From: a virus
Length of the DNA: 64,000 bases
Direction: 5' to 3' (one strand)
IMG/VR virus record: IMGVR_UViG_3300008954_003475
Coordinates: 124,001-188,000 of that record
The notes beneath the pieces are model-generated. The model was not told the DNA's origin. It saw only the letters and a list, made by a program, of their open reading frames with translations, and did no database searches. Both the position numbers and the translations under genes were made by a program. Shown here piece after piece: positions 52,801 to 61,186 of this stretch (position 1 is its first letter; the number at the start of each line of letters is the position of its first letter).

Positions 52801-53998
52801 GCTCTCCCCTTCCGGTACAGGTCAAGAACAACTGTCGTTGTTCATCAAACATAATATTTGCAGCCTCCGTAACGTCTTTCGCCGTTACACTTTCCAGACT
52901 CTTCATATAATCCTCTATATCTGGGAGGCCAAAAAGCTTTCGCTTAACCGCCCAATAACAAAGACTATAGCTATCTTCCATGGCAGAATAAAATGATGAT
53001 CTCATTTTATTTTTGGCTCGCTGCACTTCTTCTTCCGTTGGTAATTCTATTTTAATCCTAGACAACTCGGTGTCCACAGTTTCAACTGCTTCCTGAACAT
53101 TGTCTTGTCTTGTTGATAGCTCTATCAAACTTAATGCTCCATGCTGCCAATCGTTATAAGCCGTAGACACTCCATACACTAAGCCGCGCTTCTCCCTGAC
53201 CTCTGTGAACAGCCTACAGTCCATCCCTCGTCCCATAATGGTCATAAGCACCTGTATAGCCCCCTCATGTTCAGAGGCTGTGTTTGCCGCTGGCATACCC
53301 ATCCATACATAAGTATGTTCTATACCATCCTTTGCAAGCTCTAAATATCTGCTTTCATCATAAGTCGTATCTTTAAAATTATATGATCTCTTTATTTTTC
53401 CATTTGGCTTTCCAAAATATTTTCTAAGCAATTCCTTTGATTGCTTTTTATTTAAATTACTACAAAGAGAAACAACAGCATCTTTTCTTTGACAGAATTG
53501 AGAATGGAATCTTCTTACTTCATCACAAGTAAACTCTTCAATGCTTTCTTGAGTTCCAATAACAGGTATCTGAATATAATTATCAAAGAAGTTCTTTGAA
53601 AAGTTTTGCCAAATAAACATCATTGGATCATCACCTGATGAAATCTCTTCCTCCTTAACTACTTCTTTTTCCTTTAAAAACTCTTCCTCTGGAAAGATTG
53701 GATTGAAAACCATATCAGAAAGAATTTCTATACAGGGTTCTAGATTTTCATACGGAACGGTTATGTAATATGCAACAGATTCATGTGAAGTAAAAGCATT
53801 TGAATGACCTCCAAGAAAAGCTATCTCTCTTTGCAGTTGCACACTGTCTCTTTTCGCTGTGCCTTTAAACAAAGAATGCTCAAGCATATGGGCCATGCCT
53901 GAGCTATATCCGCCAATGGGTTCAACTCTTGAACCAGCATTGAAAGCAACCATTATCGTTGCTAATCTACTATGTGTCTTAGAGGTTACATGAATCAT
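52787..53998 (-). CDS. M16-family zinc peptidase
   Basis: This 403-residue inverted-zinc-finger protease has the HxxEH site as HMLEH (residues 37-41), with the third zinc ligand Glu near residue 117 (KEVVKEEEI). The C-terminal half contains the non-catalytic domain signature GRGMDCRLFTEVREKRGLVYG. All catalytic residues are present, so activity is expected. The start is the ATG at 53998, with AGGAGG 6 nt upstream; the frame extends to 54046 through a terminator. M16 peptidases cut small or unfolded peptides and are rarely seen in phages. It is the first gene after the terminator at 54021-54051. Confidence 0.9.
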   Translation of the reverse strand: MIHVTSKTHSRLATIMVAFNAGSRVEPIGGYSSGMAHMLEHSLFKGTAKRDSVQLQREIAFLGGHSNAFTSHESVAYYITVPYENLEPCIEILSDMVFNPIFPEEEFLKEKEVVKEEEISSGDDPMMFIWQNFSKNFFDNYIQIPVIGTQESIEEFTCDEVRRFHSQFCQRKDAVVSLCSNLNKKQSKELLRKYFGKPNGKIKRSYNFKDTTYDESRYLELAKDGIEHTYVWMGMPAANTASEHEGAIQVLMTIMGRGMDCRLFTEVREKRGLVYGVSTAYNDWQHGALSLIELSTRQDNVQEAVETVDTELSRIKIELPTEEEVQRAKNKMRSSFYSAMEDSYSLCYWAVKRKLFGLPDIEDYMKSLESVTAKDVTEAANIMFDEQRQLFLTCTGRGERGED

Positions 53999-54010
53999 TA
54001 ACCGCCTCCT

Positions 54011-54051
54011 TAAGATAAAAAAAGGGTGGAGACATTGTGTCTCCACCCTTT
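54011..54051 (-). terminator. Rho-independent terminator after the VWA-metallopeptidase gene
   Basis: On the minus transcript a perfect 14-bp stem (AAAGGGTGGAGACA with TGTCTCCACCCTTT) and 3-nt loop are followed by TTTTATC. It sits 4 nt after the stop of the VWA-domain gene and ends about 20 nt before the M16 peptidase start. Confidence 0.85.
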
Positions 54052-54054
54052 ATA

Positions 54055-55197
54055 CTACCGATTTTTTTGTTCAATAACTACTTTCTTTCCATACGGAAAC
54101 TCTACATCCTTATCTTGGTCACAGACTGCCCACAAGACTCTTGTTTTAGGTCTATCTGGAAACGGAGCGTAACCATCTGTAAATACAACCAGACCGTCAT
54201 ACTTCTTTTCGTCTGCTAACTCAATCACAGGATGAAAGCAAGTCCCGCCTCGACCCTTTATATCAATCTTTCTTGCTTTCTTACCGAAAGGTTCAGGGTC
54301 GCCATAGATTTGAGTATCGAACTGAACAAAGTCCACTTTTACATGGTCAATCATTCCATTTAACTCAGTAGCAAAATACTCAAGCTGTGTATCAGATACA
54401 GAACCTGATGTATCGAAGGCCACTAGCAGCTTGCTAGTATAGTTTCTCTTTGTGCCTGGAGAGGCAATACCATAGCGCCTATTAGGACGCATACGGGTAT
54501 GCTTCCGACCCATAAGAATCAACTTATTAATAAACCATCTAACTTCCTTTTTCCAATTAACAATTGGCTTATTAGCGGCAATAATCTGTGCAGCAAGGTT
54601 TCCGGCAATATTGCCCCAGCCCTTCTTCTCCTGCTCTTTAATCGCCTTTTCTGCAATGTTTCTAATCTTTTCTTCTACAATATCATCATCGAATTCATCC
54701 CACATAGAATGGTCGTCAACAGTATCTCCTTTGCCCTCAATAAGAGTATCGAAGTCTTTGCCTTCGCCTTCACACTCTTTCTTCAACTTCTCGTAATACC
54801 ATTCCGAAGATTGATTAGACTCCAAGTTGAACTGATGCGGATACAAAGCACCTTCTGGAAGGCCCTCAATATGACAATTGATAGCACAGTCAGCTGCAAT
54901 ATTGTATCCTCGCGGATTATATGCAAAGTGCTTTGCGCGTGTAAGATGATGAAGCAAAATATGCAAAGCCTCATGCTTCAATACACTACGCAACTCTGTT
55001 GGAGACAGAGTGTCAATAAAGTCTGGATTATAATACAAGGCTAAGTCAACCCTGCGAATAACTCCAACCGCCAAAGTCGGAACCTTCTTTGTTTCCTTTT
55101 TATTCAAATGGAGGAAAACCTCTCCATACAAAGGCTGGAATGTTACGAGTTTAGAAATCGCTGATTCTAGCCTATTTTTCACTTGGGTATTAGCCAT
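54055..55197 (-). CDS. VWA-domain metallopeptidase-like protein
   Basis: This 380-residue protein combines an N-terminal zinc-peptidase-like domain, HEALH (residues 75-79), with a C-terminal von Willebrand A domain near residue 260 holding the MIDAS motif DTSGSVS. The layout matches the DUF2201-type proteins that pair with MoxR ATPases, and the MoxR gene lies directly upstream. The pair probably works as an ATP-driven remodelling or chaperone complex. Whether the peptidase site is active is unknown. The gap upstream (55198-55263) has no clear ribosome-binding problem: AGGAGG precedes the ATG. Confidence 0.88.
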   Translation of the reverse strand: MANTQVKNRLESAISKLVTFQPLYGEVFLHLNKKETKKVPTLAVGVIRRVDLALYYNPDFIDTLSPTELRSVLKHEALHILLHHLTRAKHFAYNPRGYNIAADCAINCHIEGLPEGALYPHQFNLESNQSSEWYYEKLKKECEGEGKDFDTLIEGKGDTVDDHSMWDEFDDDIVEEKIRNIAEKAIKEQEKKGWGNIAGNLAAQIIAANKPIVNWKKEVRWFINKLILMGRKHTRMRPNRRYGIASPGTKRNYTSKLLVAFDTSGSVSDTQLEYFATELNGMIDHVKVDFVQFDTQIYGDPEPFGKKARKIDIKGRGGTCFHPVIELADEKKYDGLVVFTDGYAPFPDRPKTRVLWAVCDQDKDVEFPYGKKVVIEQKNR

Positions 55198-55263
55198 AAT
55201 ATCCTCCTAAAGACTTGAGACACCTGATTCCCTGTGCCTCCCTGTGGGGATGAAGTTTTGTGC

Positions 55264-56340
55264 TTAAGAAGAAAGGTAAATCTTCTTCAAGTGCTCACGG
55301 AAATCTTCATCATTCTGCCATTCCATAACAATCTTCTTGCTCTTTTGACCGCCAAGAAGTCCGACCCAAGCCTGCGATGCAACATCACAAGGAAGCATCA
55401 TAAAGAATTCTCTCAAATTCTTCCGCTGCTTTTCCTTAGTCTTAGTCAAAGACCGTTCGTTAACCTCTGCAACAACAGAGCGAGAAAGAGCCGCGACAAC
55501 CTCAATGTCATTACATGCGGCTTCAACCTTATCCTTCACCTTCTCAAAGCTGTCAAGAATATCGGAAGGACGCAGTTGAGAGAATTCGTTAGTCAGAAAC
55601 TTCTGAAACATAACAGCAATCTCTCTGCCTACCCAACCCTTTGTAACCTGAGTTAGCATACCATCATCAGTCCGCGAGTCAAGCCCCATTCCAATAAGAG
55701 TATCACTGAAGGCAACCCAACTTCTACGAGAAGGATAAATCCTTCCTGCTTCGAGGTTTCCAACAGGAGGGTCTAGCAGGTTTTGATTGCGGTTAATAAA
55801 CTCTACCACAGCCTCATGCACATCGGTTGCTCTGGCCCATTCCATCCACTCATTAGCAGAAGGGTCAAAGTCAATATGAAACCACCTATCATGCAAAGCT
55901 GGGTCTAGCTCAACAACATCGTAATCATCATCGGAGTTAACCGCAGCTACAACGCGCCAACCATCCGGCAGCCTTTCTCCGTCCAAACGTCGGTCTAGAC
56001 AGATTTCGAACACAGCTTGCAGTACATCCTTTGATGCTCGATTCAATTCATCAAAGAACAAGATTCCTTGACTACCCTGTGCCCGAGGCCACCACTCTTG
56101 CTTAAGAAAGCGAGTAATGTTTTCTTTAGCATCGAGATATGGCATACCCTTAATGTCGCCAACCTCACACTGTGAAAGGCGAACGTCCCAAAAACCACAA
56201 GGCTTTCCGCTCGCTTCCTCAATTTCTTCTGCAACCTGACGAACAACAGAGGACTTGCCAACACCATGCTTCGCATGAAGCATGATAGACTTATCCATCG
56301 GCATTGTTTTCAGAATTTCCTTAGTCTGATCAATATTCAT
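55264..56340 (-). CDS. MoxR-family AAA+ ATPase
   Basis: This 358-residue ATPase has Walker A as HGVGKSS (about residues 25-31), Walker B as GILFFDELNR (92-101) and a sensor-1-like VVAAVNSDDD. The sequence resembles the MoxR/RavA type of AAA+ proteins, which act with VWA-domain partners to activate or remodel other proteins. It is followed by the VWA-metallopeptidase gene. A putative target could be host defence or phage assembly. GGAG precedes the ATG. Confidence 0.88.
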   Translation of the reverse strand: MNIDQTKEILKTMPMDKSIMLHAKHGVGKSSVVRQVAEEIEEASGKPCGFWDVRLSQCEVGDIKGMPYLDAKENITRFLKQEWWPRAQGSQGILFFDELNRASKDVLQAVFEICLDRRLDGERLPDGWRVVAAVNSDDDYDVVELDPALHDRWFHIDFDPSANEWMEWARATDVHEAVVEFINRNQNLLDPPVGNLEAGRIYPSRRSWVAFSDTLIGMGLDSRTDDGMLTQVTKGWVGREIAVMFQKFLTNEFSQLRPSDILDSFEKVKDKVEAACNDIEVVAALSRSVVAEVNERSLTKTKEKQRKNLREFFMMLPCDVASQAWVGLLGGQKSKKIVMEWQNDEDFREHLKKIYLSS

Positions 56341-56433
56341 TTTTTCTCCTTTTCAATAAGAAAGCAACTTTATGGAGAATTATCCCCACACCAATCCATA
56401 GTTGATGTAAAATCATAATTAAAAAATATTACC

Positions 56434-56799
56434 TCACCCTTCATCTGAGATATTAGATGATTCATCTGGAAGATCTGATATAGCTTCTTTGATACCAGTT
56501 AATCTTTCCTTAAAGTTTTTCAGAGATCCAACCAACTCTTGCAAGGAGTCTGCGTCATACCCTGCCGTATCTGTTGCATCTGTTGCACCTGACACACCCC
56601 CTGTCATTTGTGGTGTTAGAAAGGTGGACAACGTATCCTTTATAGAGCTAAGACCATCTGCACCAAACAAACCATCTTCGCCATCCATCAAGCTATCAGC
56701 AAAGCTTGTAGCTTCTTCAAACCTCGTCTCTATATTGGACAGCCTTTCTTCAATTGAAGAAAGTTTATCTAAAACTTCTTTTTGAAATGTCTTTGACAT
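56434..56799 (-). CDS. Hypothetical coiled-coil protein, 121 aa
   Basis: I recognise no family. The N-terminus is a coiled coil (KEVLDKLSSIEERLSNIE), the middle is a Gly/Thr/Asp-rich flexible linker, and the C-terminus is again helical (LQELVGSLKNFKERLTG). The design suggests an oligomeric adaptor. It lies between the MoxR and GMP-reductase-like genes, with gaps of 93 nt and 11 nt; the 93-nt gap downstream is AT-rich and may hold regulatory sequence. Confidence 0.65.
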   Translation of the reverse strand: MSKTFQKEVLDKLSSIEERLSNIETRFEEATSFADSLMDGEDGLFGADGLSSIKDTLSTFLTPQMTGGVSGATDATDTAGYDADSLQELVGSLKNFKERLTGIKEAISDLPDESSNISDEG

Positions 56800-56810
56800 A
56801 TTATATACTC

Positions 56811-57911
56811 CTATTTCTTTGTTCCAAAAGCATGTGATTCCTCTAACGCAGAAGGCGTCAATCTTACGAAAAGAGAATTCTCTCTTAAACTATTTATACT
56901 TAATGCGTTTGCATAAGTCATGGCCGACCTTAGCCCTCCGCAAAACTCTTCTAATATATAGTAAGCCTTGCCTTTCAATGGAACATATGTCGAAACACCC
57001 TCTGCGCAGGTCCCCGGTCTTAACCCGCCTCTTCTGTCATCTTGAACTTCTTTAGACGCCATTCCTCGATATACTTTCATACTCTTTCCTTCTATGACAG
57101 CAATCTCTCCCGGTGACTCTAATGTTCCCGCAAAAATCCTACCAGCCATTACCGCATCTGCTCCGGCAGCAATGCTCTTAACTAAGTCTGCTGGATACCT
57201 TATTCCTCCATCTGCAATAATAGATACATTAGAAAGATTAGAGTCTGCCAATTTAGCCTTATAGCAATCCACAACAGATGCCAAGGTAGGGATGCCAACG
57301 CCAGTCATAATTCTTGTCTTACAAATAGAGCCACCACCGATGCCCACTCTTATCGCATCTGCCCCGGCATTGGCAAGAAAACGAAAGCCCTCCCCTGTGG
57401 CAACATTCCCAACCAACAGTGGCAACTCTCCATTGGTTTCCTGCTTAATCCAATCAATCATATCTCTCATTATAGAAGAATAACCATTAGCTACGTCTAT
57501 AGCGATCCAATCTATATCTTTCATAAACAAATTATAAAGAGTTCTAAATCTTTGCTTTTCTTCCTTGCCTATCCCAATGGCTATAGCAACCGGAGAATAA
57601 CCATCATCCGTATTCGTATTGTTATATTCAACTATATGCTTTAGTTCTCCAGCTTGTTCCGAAGGAGACATAAATCTGTGAACAATGCCCATAGCGCCTC
57701 GCCTACCGAGAGACAGGGCCATTTCAGAGCCTGTAACAGTATCCATTGGAGAGGATATTATCGGAACATTCAAAGTGAATGGACCTAATTTAGATGCCAA
57801 ATTCGGATCAAGCCTAGACTTTACTGTTGAGTATCTAGGAACCAACATTACATCATCAAAGGATGGCGGCTCTCCAGATTCATTTAAAGATAAGGGTGTC
57901 CATGTTTTCAT
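56811..57911 (-). CDS. GMP reductase / IMP dehydrogenase family enzyme (GMP-reductase-like)
   Basis: This 366-residue TIM-barrel enzyme has no CBS domains, unlike most IMPDHs. The catalytic loop is [11 protein letters not shown], with Cys197 and Thr199. Features favouring GMP reductase (GMP to IMP plus ammonia) are [16 protein letters not shown] and GGLRSAMTY, and the IMPDH flap Arg-Tyr dyad seems replaced by DDRRGG. Features shared with IMPDH are [11 protein letters not shown] and the ESH near the end. I favour GMP reductase activity, but IMPDH is not excluded. It overlaps the next gene by 4 nt and lies 3.3 kb upstream of, and probably functionally linked with, the short PurA. Confidence 0.85.
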   Translation of the reverse strand: MKTWTPLSLNESGEPPSFDDVMLVPRYSTVKSRLDPNLASKLGPFTLNVPIISSPMDTVTGSEMALSLGRRGAMGIVHRFMSPSEQAGELKHIVEYNNTNTDDGYSPVAIAIGIGKEEKQRFRTLYNLFMKDIDWIAIDVANGYSSIMRDMIDWIKQETNGELPLLVGNVATGEGFRFLANAGADAIRVGIGGGSICKTRIMTGVGIPTLASVVDCYKAKLADSNLSNVSIIADGGIRYPADLVKSIAAGADAVMAGRIFAGTLESPGEIAVIEGKSMKVYRGMASKEVQDDRRGGLRPGTCAEGVSTYVPLKGKAYYILEEFCGGLRSAMTYANALSINSLRENSLFVRLTPSALEESHAFGTKK

Positions 57912-58531
57912 CGTTGTGCCTCATAATATTCTTGAAATGCATCGGCAAAATCTTCTGTATCAGAAGGCCAATATCTAGCTATACACATCCTGTCCCACCA
58001 GTAATGGGACATTTCATGAGCAAGTAATGCATCATTAATGTCGGAGTTTATATTTGCCACTAATAAAACCGAATTCTTTTCAATTTCCAACGTAGAATCG
58101 TAATACCCCCAAAGAACTGTGCTTTTTATACCAGACTCTACAAAGTAATCCGAAAATCTGCCTCTATCATAAAGCACACTTCTATCTACAACAAAGATAT
58201 GTATATTATAATTCTCTCTACAATCTCTATATGGAATATCTTTTGCTCTAAGAAATTGTTTCAATACAGTCCAAGAGTCTTTCATAATATACTTTACATG
58301 CTGCGGACTATGATGAACATACAAAGATTTATCAACACCTCTATCGGAAGCTTGATAAGACAATGTAAACTCAACACTCCTATCTGACAACTGTATATCA
58401 CCACTCTCTTGTTCTACAGTTTGTATGTCAGATAGAAAACTCGGCTTGTATGCATCAGCATAACAAAGGGTTGGAATTATTAATGTAGCTAATAAATAAC
58501 TAGCGCTCTTTAATCTTGAAGTTACGTTCAT
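57908..58531 (-). CDS. Secreted zinc-metalloprotease-like protein
   Basis: This 207-residue protein has an N-terminal signal peptide (basic MNVTSRLK, a hydrophobic core SYLLATLIIPTL, then CYADA as a possible cleavage region). Near residue 173 it has HEMSHYWWDRM, an HExxH zinc-protease motif. The Cys of CYADA could also be a lipobox, which would make it a lipoprotein. An exported phage protease could act in the periplasm or at the cell surface. The frame is open to 58564, but the ATG at 58531 has AGAGGA with suitable spacing and begins the signal peptide. Confidence 0.75.
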   Translation of the reverse strand: MNVTSRLKSASYLLATLIIPTLCYADAYKPSFLSDIQTVEQESGDIQLSDRSVEFTLSYQASDRGVDKSLYVHHSPQHVKYIMKDSWTVLKQFLRAKDIPYRDCRENYNIHIFVVDRSVLYDRGRFSDYFVESGIKSTVLWGYYDSTLEIEKNSVLLVANINSDINDALLAHEMSHYWWDRMCIARYWPSDTEDFADAFQEYYEAQR

Positions 58532-58691
58532 TTGAGGTTCCTCTGGATTGACCAAGAACCTCAATCTTCAAGTTCTTGTTCATCCTAAGCATTTCTACAT
58601 GCTCTAAGGGAACCCTTCCATGCAAGTAAACAGCCTTGGTATCAAGGTTGGTTACTCTAATCCTTAAGTTAATATATTTATCTTTATTCAT
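58500..58691 (-). CDS. Hypothetical 63-aa protein
   Basis: This small basic protein (YINLRIRVTNLDTKAVYLHG, then NKNLKIEVLGQSRGTSN) is of unknown family and looks like a small beta domain. Its 3' end overlaps the signal-peptide gene by 32 nt, which supports coupling and a real gene. Confidence 0.55.
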   Translation of the reverse strand: MNKDKYINLRIRVTNLDTKAVYLHGRVPLEHVEMLRMNKNLKIEVLGQSRGTSNERNFKIKER

Positions 58692-58699
58692 AAAATCAC

Positions 58700-59614
58700 C
58701 TATTCACTGCTATCAACCATGCTCTGCAATCTGTTCGCAAGATAATAATGTCCAGAAGCAGAAGGCATCAGCCAAGGAAGATTGTCCTTAGAGAGACAGT
58801 CTAGTAGATTGGACACGACCTCTCTGTCTGTACAATCTACAAACAACATAACCTTCCTTTCCAATGCGTCAACCTCTTTCTGAACAAAAGCTGCCAAAGC
58901 TACAGATTCTCTCTTCGTATCCCGCTCAAGCCTTTTAACTCTGTACTTTTTATCTGAAATTTCTCTAGAGAACTTATTAGTTATACTCCTTTTGATATTC
59001 TTGGGAGAAGACTTTGCAATCTTCTTTAAAAGATTATCTGAAAGAGCACTATTATCAAAAGCACTCTCTAAAATATGAAGCTTTGTATTGACAGCGCCCT
59101 TTTCGCGCTTCACCTTGCTCCATACATAATCATAAAAAGCAGAGTCTGTTGAGCTACACATACCTGCATGATGCCAAATCATATACAGTTTGTGCTTATC
59201 TTCTTCCAAAGCAAACTTGCACATTTCCGATAAATAGTCAAAGTTTTTATCGACCTGTGGAAGCAGTCTGACTCTAAGACGATTATCTTCTTCATCCTCA
59301 TTAACCTTAATAAGGCTATACATATCTGTAACAAACTTTAAGCAAAAGTCCTGTGTCAAAGACTCAATCCTTGTAGTTGAATTGCAGACTCTCTCTGCTA
59401 TGTTTAGCAACTCGTCTCTTGTGTCTGGATAATTCTTCCAAATAAATCCAAACGTAGCGTTTGTAATAATCTTTTCTGCATCCTTACTTTTCCAGTAGGA
59501 ATCAATATCGTTAATCGCATTTGGAATAGCATAGTTCATCACCGTTGTGATGAAATCATCATTAACATCAAACTTGCTATCAAAGGTTACTTGTTTAAAT
59601 ACTTTATTAGACAT
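58700..59614 (-). CDS. Hypothetical helical protein, 304 aa
   Basis: I recognise no family. The sequence is mostly alpha-helical with a repeated helix-turn-helix look (INDIDSYWKSKDAEKIITNA, LPQVDKNFDYLSEMCKFALE), as in HEAT/ARM-like solenoids. The C-terminus has a charged patch followed by CTDREVVSNLLDCLSKDN. It is adjacent, 8 nt downstream, to another helical protein (59623-60354), and both lie in the metallo/AAA cluster. A scaffold or adaptor role is inferred. Confidence 0.65.
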   Translation of the reverse strand: MSNKVFKQVTFDSKFDVNDDFITTVMNYAIPNAINDIDSYWKSKDAEKIITNATFGFIWKNYPDTRDELLNIAERVCNSTTRIESLTQDFCLKFVTDMYSLIKVNEDEEDNRLRVRLLPQVDKNFDYLSEMCKFALEEDKHKLYMIWHHAGMCSSTDSAFYDYVWSKVKREKGAVNTKLHILESAFDNSALSDNLLKKIAKSSPKNIKRSITNKFSREISDKKYRVKRLERDTKRESVALAAFVQKEVDALERKVMLFVDCTDREVVSNLLDCLSKDNLPWLMPSASGHYYLANRLQSMVDSSE

Positions 59615-59622
59615 ATTGTCTC

Positions 59623-60354
59623 CTATCGTCCAGCGGTGATTCTTCGTTCAAATTGACGAGAAATCCAGTTATTTTTAACATTTCTATTTGCAACAAGCAT
59701 TGGCAAATAATCAAGAGGAATCTTCTCTAACAACAAAGAGAATGGCCCTCGGGCAATTTCTTTTGTGAATCCCTTTAGCTTGCTGTAATAATAAGGCGCT
59801 CTTGCAAGACCTTCGTATCTAATGTCTGCAATCTTATCGTCTAACATTTCATCTAGACACTCAACGGGGCCTAACCTATTGTAGTAAATCTTTCTAACCT
59901 TCTTACACTTATGCCCCTTCAACTTTCTAAGAGCTTTAATGCTACAAAAGGTTACAGCCATCACCTGACTATCGCCACTTCCATTTATTGCAACTTCATC
60001 AATAAGTGAAATATCTGTATAAAGACCCTTTTGTATTACCAAGGACTTTGCCAAGTCTACATCAGATTCCTTTAGAATCTTATCCCCTATCTCTACATGC
60101 ATTGGAAGCATGTAGGCTAGAACCTTTTGAGCCATCCAATAACCACGATTCCAACTTCTAGTGCGATCTGAGTCTGCAAAGACAATCTCAAAAAGATTTG
60201 AATCTAAACAAACTTTTTCTAAGTCACTCTTTTTCACAGAAGAGCAAACAGCTTGCATCTTCTCATCCAAATCTGACCATGAAGCTGACGCAGAAAGCTC
60301 TTCAAGATCATTAGCAAGTTTCTTCAAACTAGGACTCATTTTTGTTTGACTCAT
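59623..60354 (-). CDS. Hypothetical helical-repeat protein, 243 aa
   Basis: I recognise no family. It has several Trp-rich and Cys/Lys-rich helices (RSWNRGYWMAQKVLAYMLP, FCSIKALRKLKGHKCKKVRK) that resemble HEAT-type repeats. A conserved-looking C-terminus (NRNVKNNWISRQFERRITAGR) is basic. It overlaps the end of the DHH gene by 26 nt and is followed by the 304-residue helical protein; the two may interact. Confidence 0.65.
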   Translation of the reverse strand: MSQTKMSPSLKKLANDLEELSASASWSDLDEKMQAVCSSVKKSDLEKVCLDSNLFEIVFADSDRTRSWNRGYWMAQKVLAYMLPMHVEIGDKILKESDVDLAKSLVIQKGLYTDISLIDEVAINGSGDSQVMAVTFCSIKALRKLKGHKCKKVRKIYYNRLGPVECLDEMLDDKIADIRYEGLARAPYYYSKLKGFTKEIARGPFSLLLEKIPLDYLPMLVANRNVKNNWISRQFERRITAGR

Positions 60355-61186
60355 CAGTCACTCCAGTGTTTAATACATTTAAATCAGCTACTCTAAAACC
60401 AGATGCATTCTTGTGTCCACCGCCACCAAACTCAGCAGCAATCACAGATACATCATCACCATCTTCTTTCGACCTAAGCGAAAACCTATAACTCTCTCCA
60501 TCATAATAATACGCAGCAGCAAAAGGCTCTCCGTCTGCTAACTCTGATGCCATTTCTGATTGAAAAAATGGAGCGTTAACAATGGGAACTTCTTTGCCTA
60601 AAATATTTGTTCTATAAGAATTTAACAAAAGAGATCTAATCAAGTTTCTCTTGTACTGCAAGATTCCTTCTCCCATATTCTTTACGCGTTTCCATCTAAT
60701 AGATTCTGCTGCATCTAAATAACTATGTAGCATATCCCAATTATCAAATGTTTTCTCGAAAGAATCTACGGCAGACAGCACTTCTTCTGTAAATGGAAGT
60801 TCCCACTTCCACAAGTCTCTATCTTCAACATACTGAATAAGGAGAGGAACATTATCATCTGGAAACAAATAATCCCAAGCCAAATATGCTCCAGAATGAT
60901 TCATATCAAAATAACAAAACTCTAAATCTCCCGAATGTTCTTGAGCCGACTTATGATGATCTAACACAACAAGGCTGCTAGCCTCTTGTTCCATTTCCAG
61001 CATTATAGCCCTATCATATGAAAAGTCAACAATAAATACATCACGATCTTTAACGCAAGGTCTTTCCTCGCCATGAGTAACAGGGATATATTCAGCACTC
61101 GCTCCAAACTTTCGCCTAAAAGCCCATGCTGCACCGAATCCATCGGGACAATTAGCATGGTATAAAACCATTATTTTATCTGACAT
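60329..61186 (-). CDS. DHH-family phosphoesterase
   Basis: This 285-residue enzyme has the N-terminal metal motifs YHANCPDGFGAAWA (Asp at residue 15), IVDFSYDRA and VVLDHHKSA (the DHH at residues 76-78), and a C-terminal DHHA1-like EFGGGGHKNASGFRV (about residues 250-265). This domain order fits NrnA-type oligoribonucleases, pAp-phosphatases or c-di-NMP phosphodiesterases. It is shorter than RecJ. Possible roles are recycling of short RNA or signalling nucleotides, or degrading defence cyclic nucleotides; the sequence does not decide. It joins PurA by a TAATG overlap. Confidence 0.88.
   Translation of the reverse strand: MSDKIMVLYHANCPDGFGAAWAFRRKFGASAEYIPVTHGEERPCVKDRDVFIVDFSYDRAIMLEMEQEASSLVVLDHHKSAQEHSGDLEFCYFDMNHSGAYLAWDYLFPDDNVPLLIQYVEDRDLWKWELPFTEEVLSAVDSFEKTFDNWDMLHSYLDAAESIRWKRVKNMGEGILQYKRNLIRSLLLNSYRTNILGKEVPIVNAPFFQSEMASELADGEPFAAAYYYDGESYRFSLRSKEDGDDVSVIAAEFGGGGHKNASGFRVADLNVLNTGVTDESNKNES

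Noticed and set aside
52799-54046. Longer N-terminus for the M16 peptidase, starting at 54046
   Set aside because: It would run through the terminator stem, and the ATG at 53998 has a perfect AGGAGG site.
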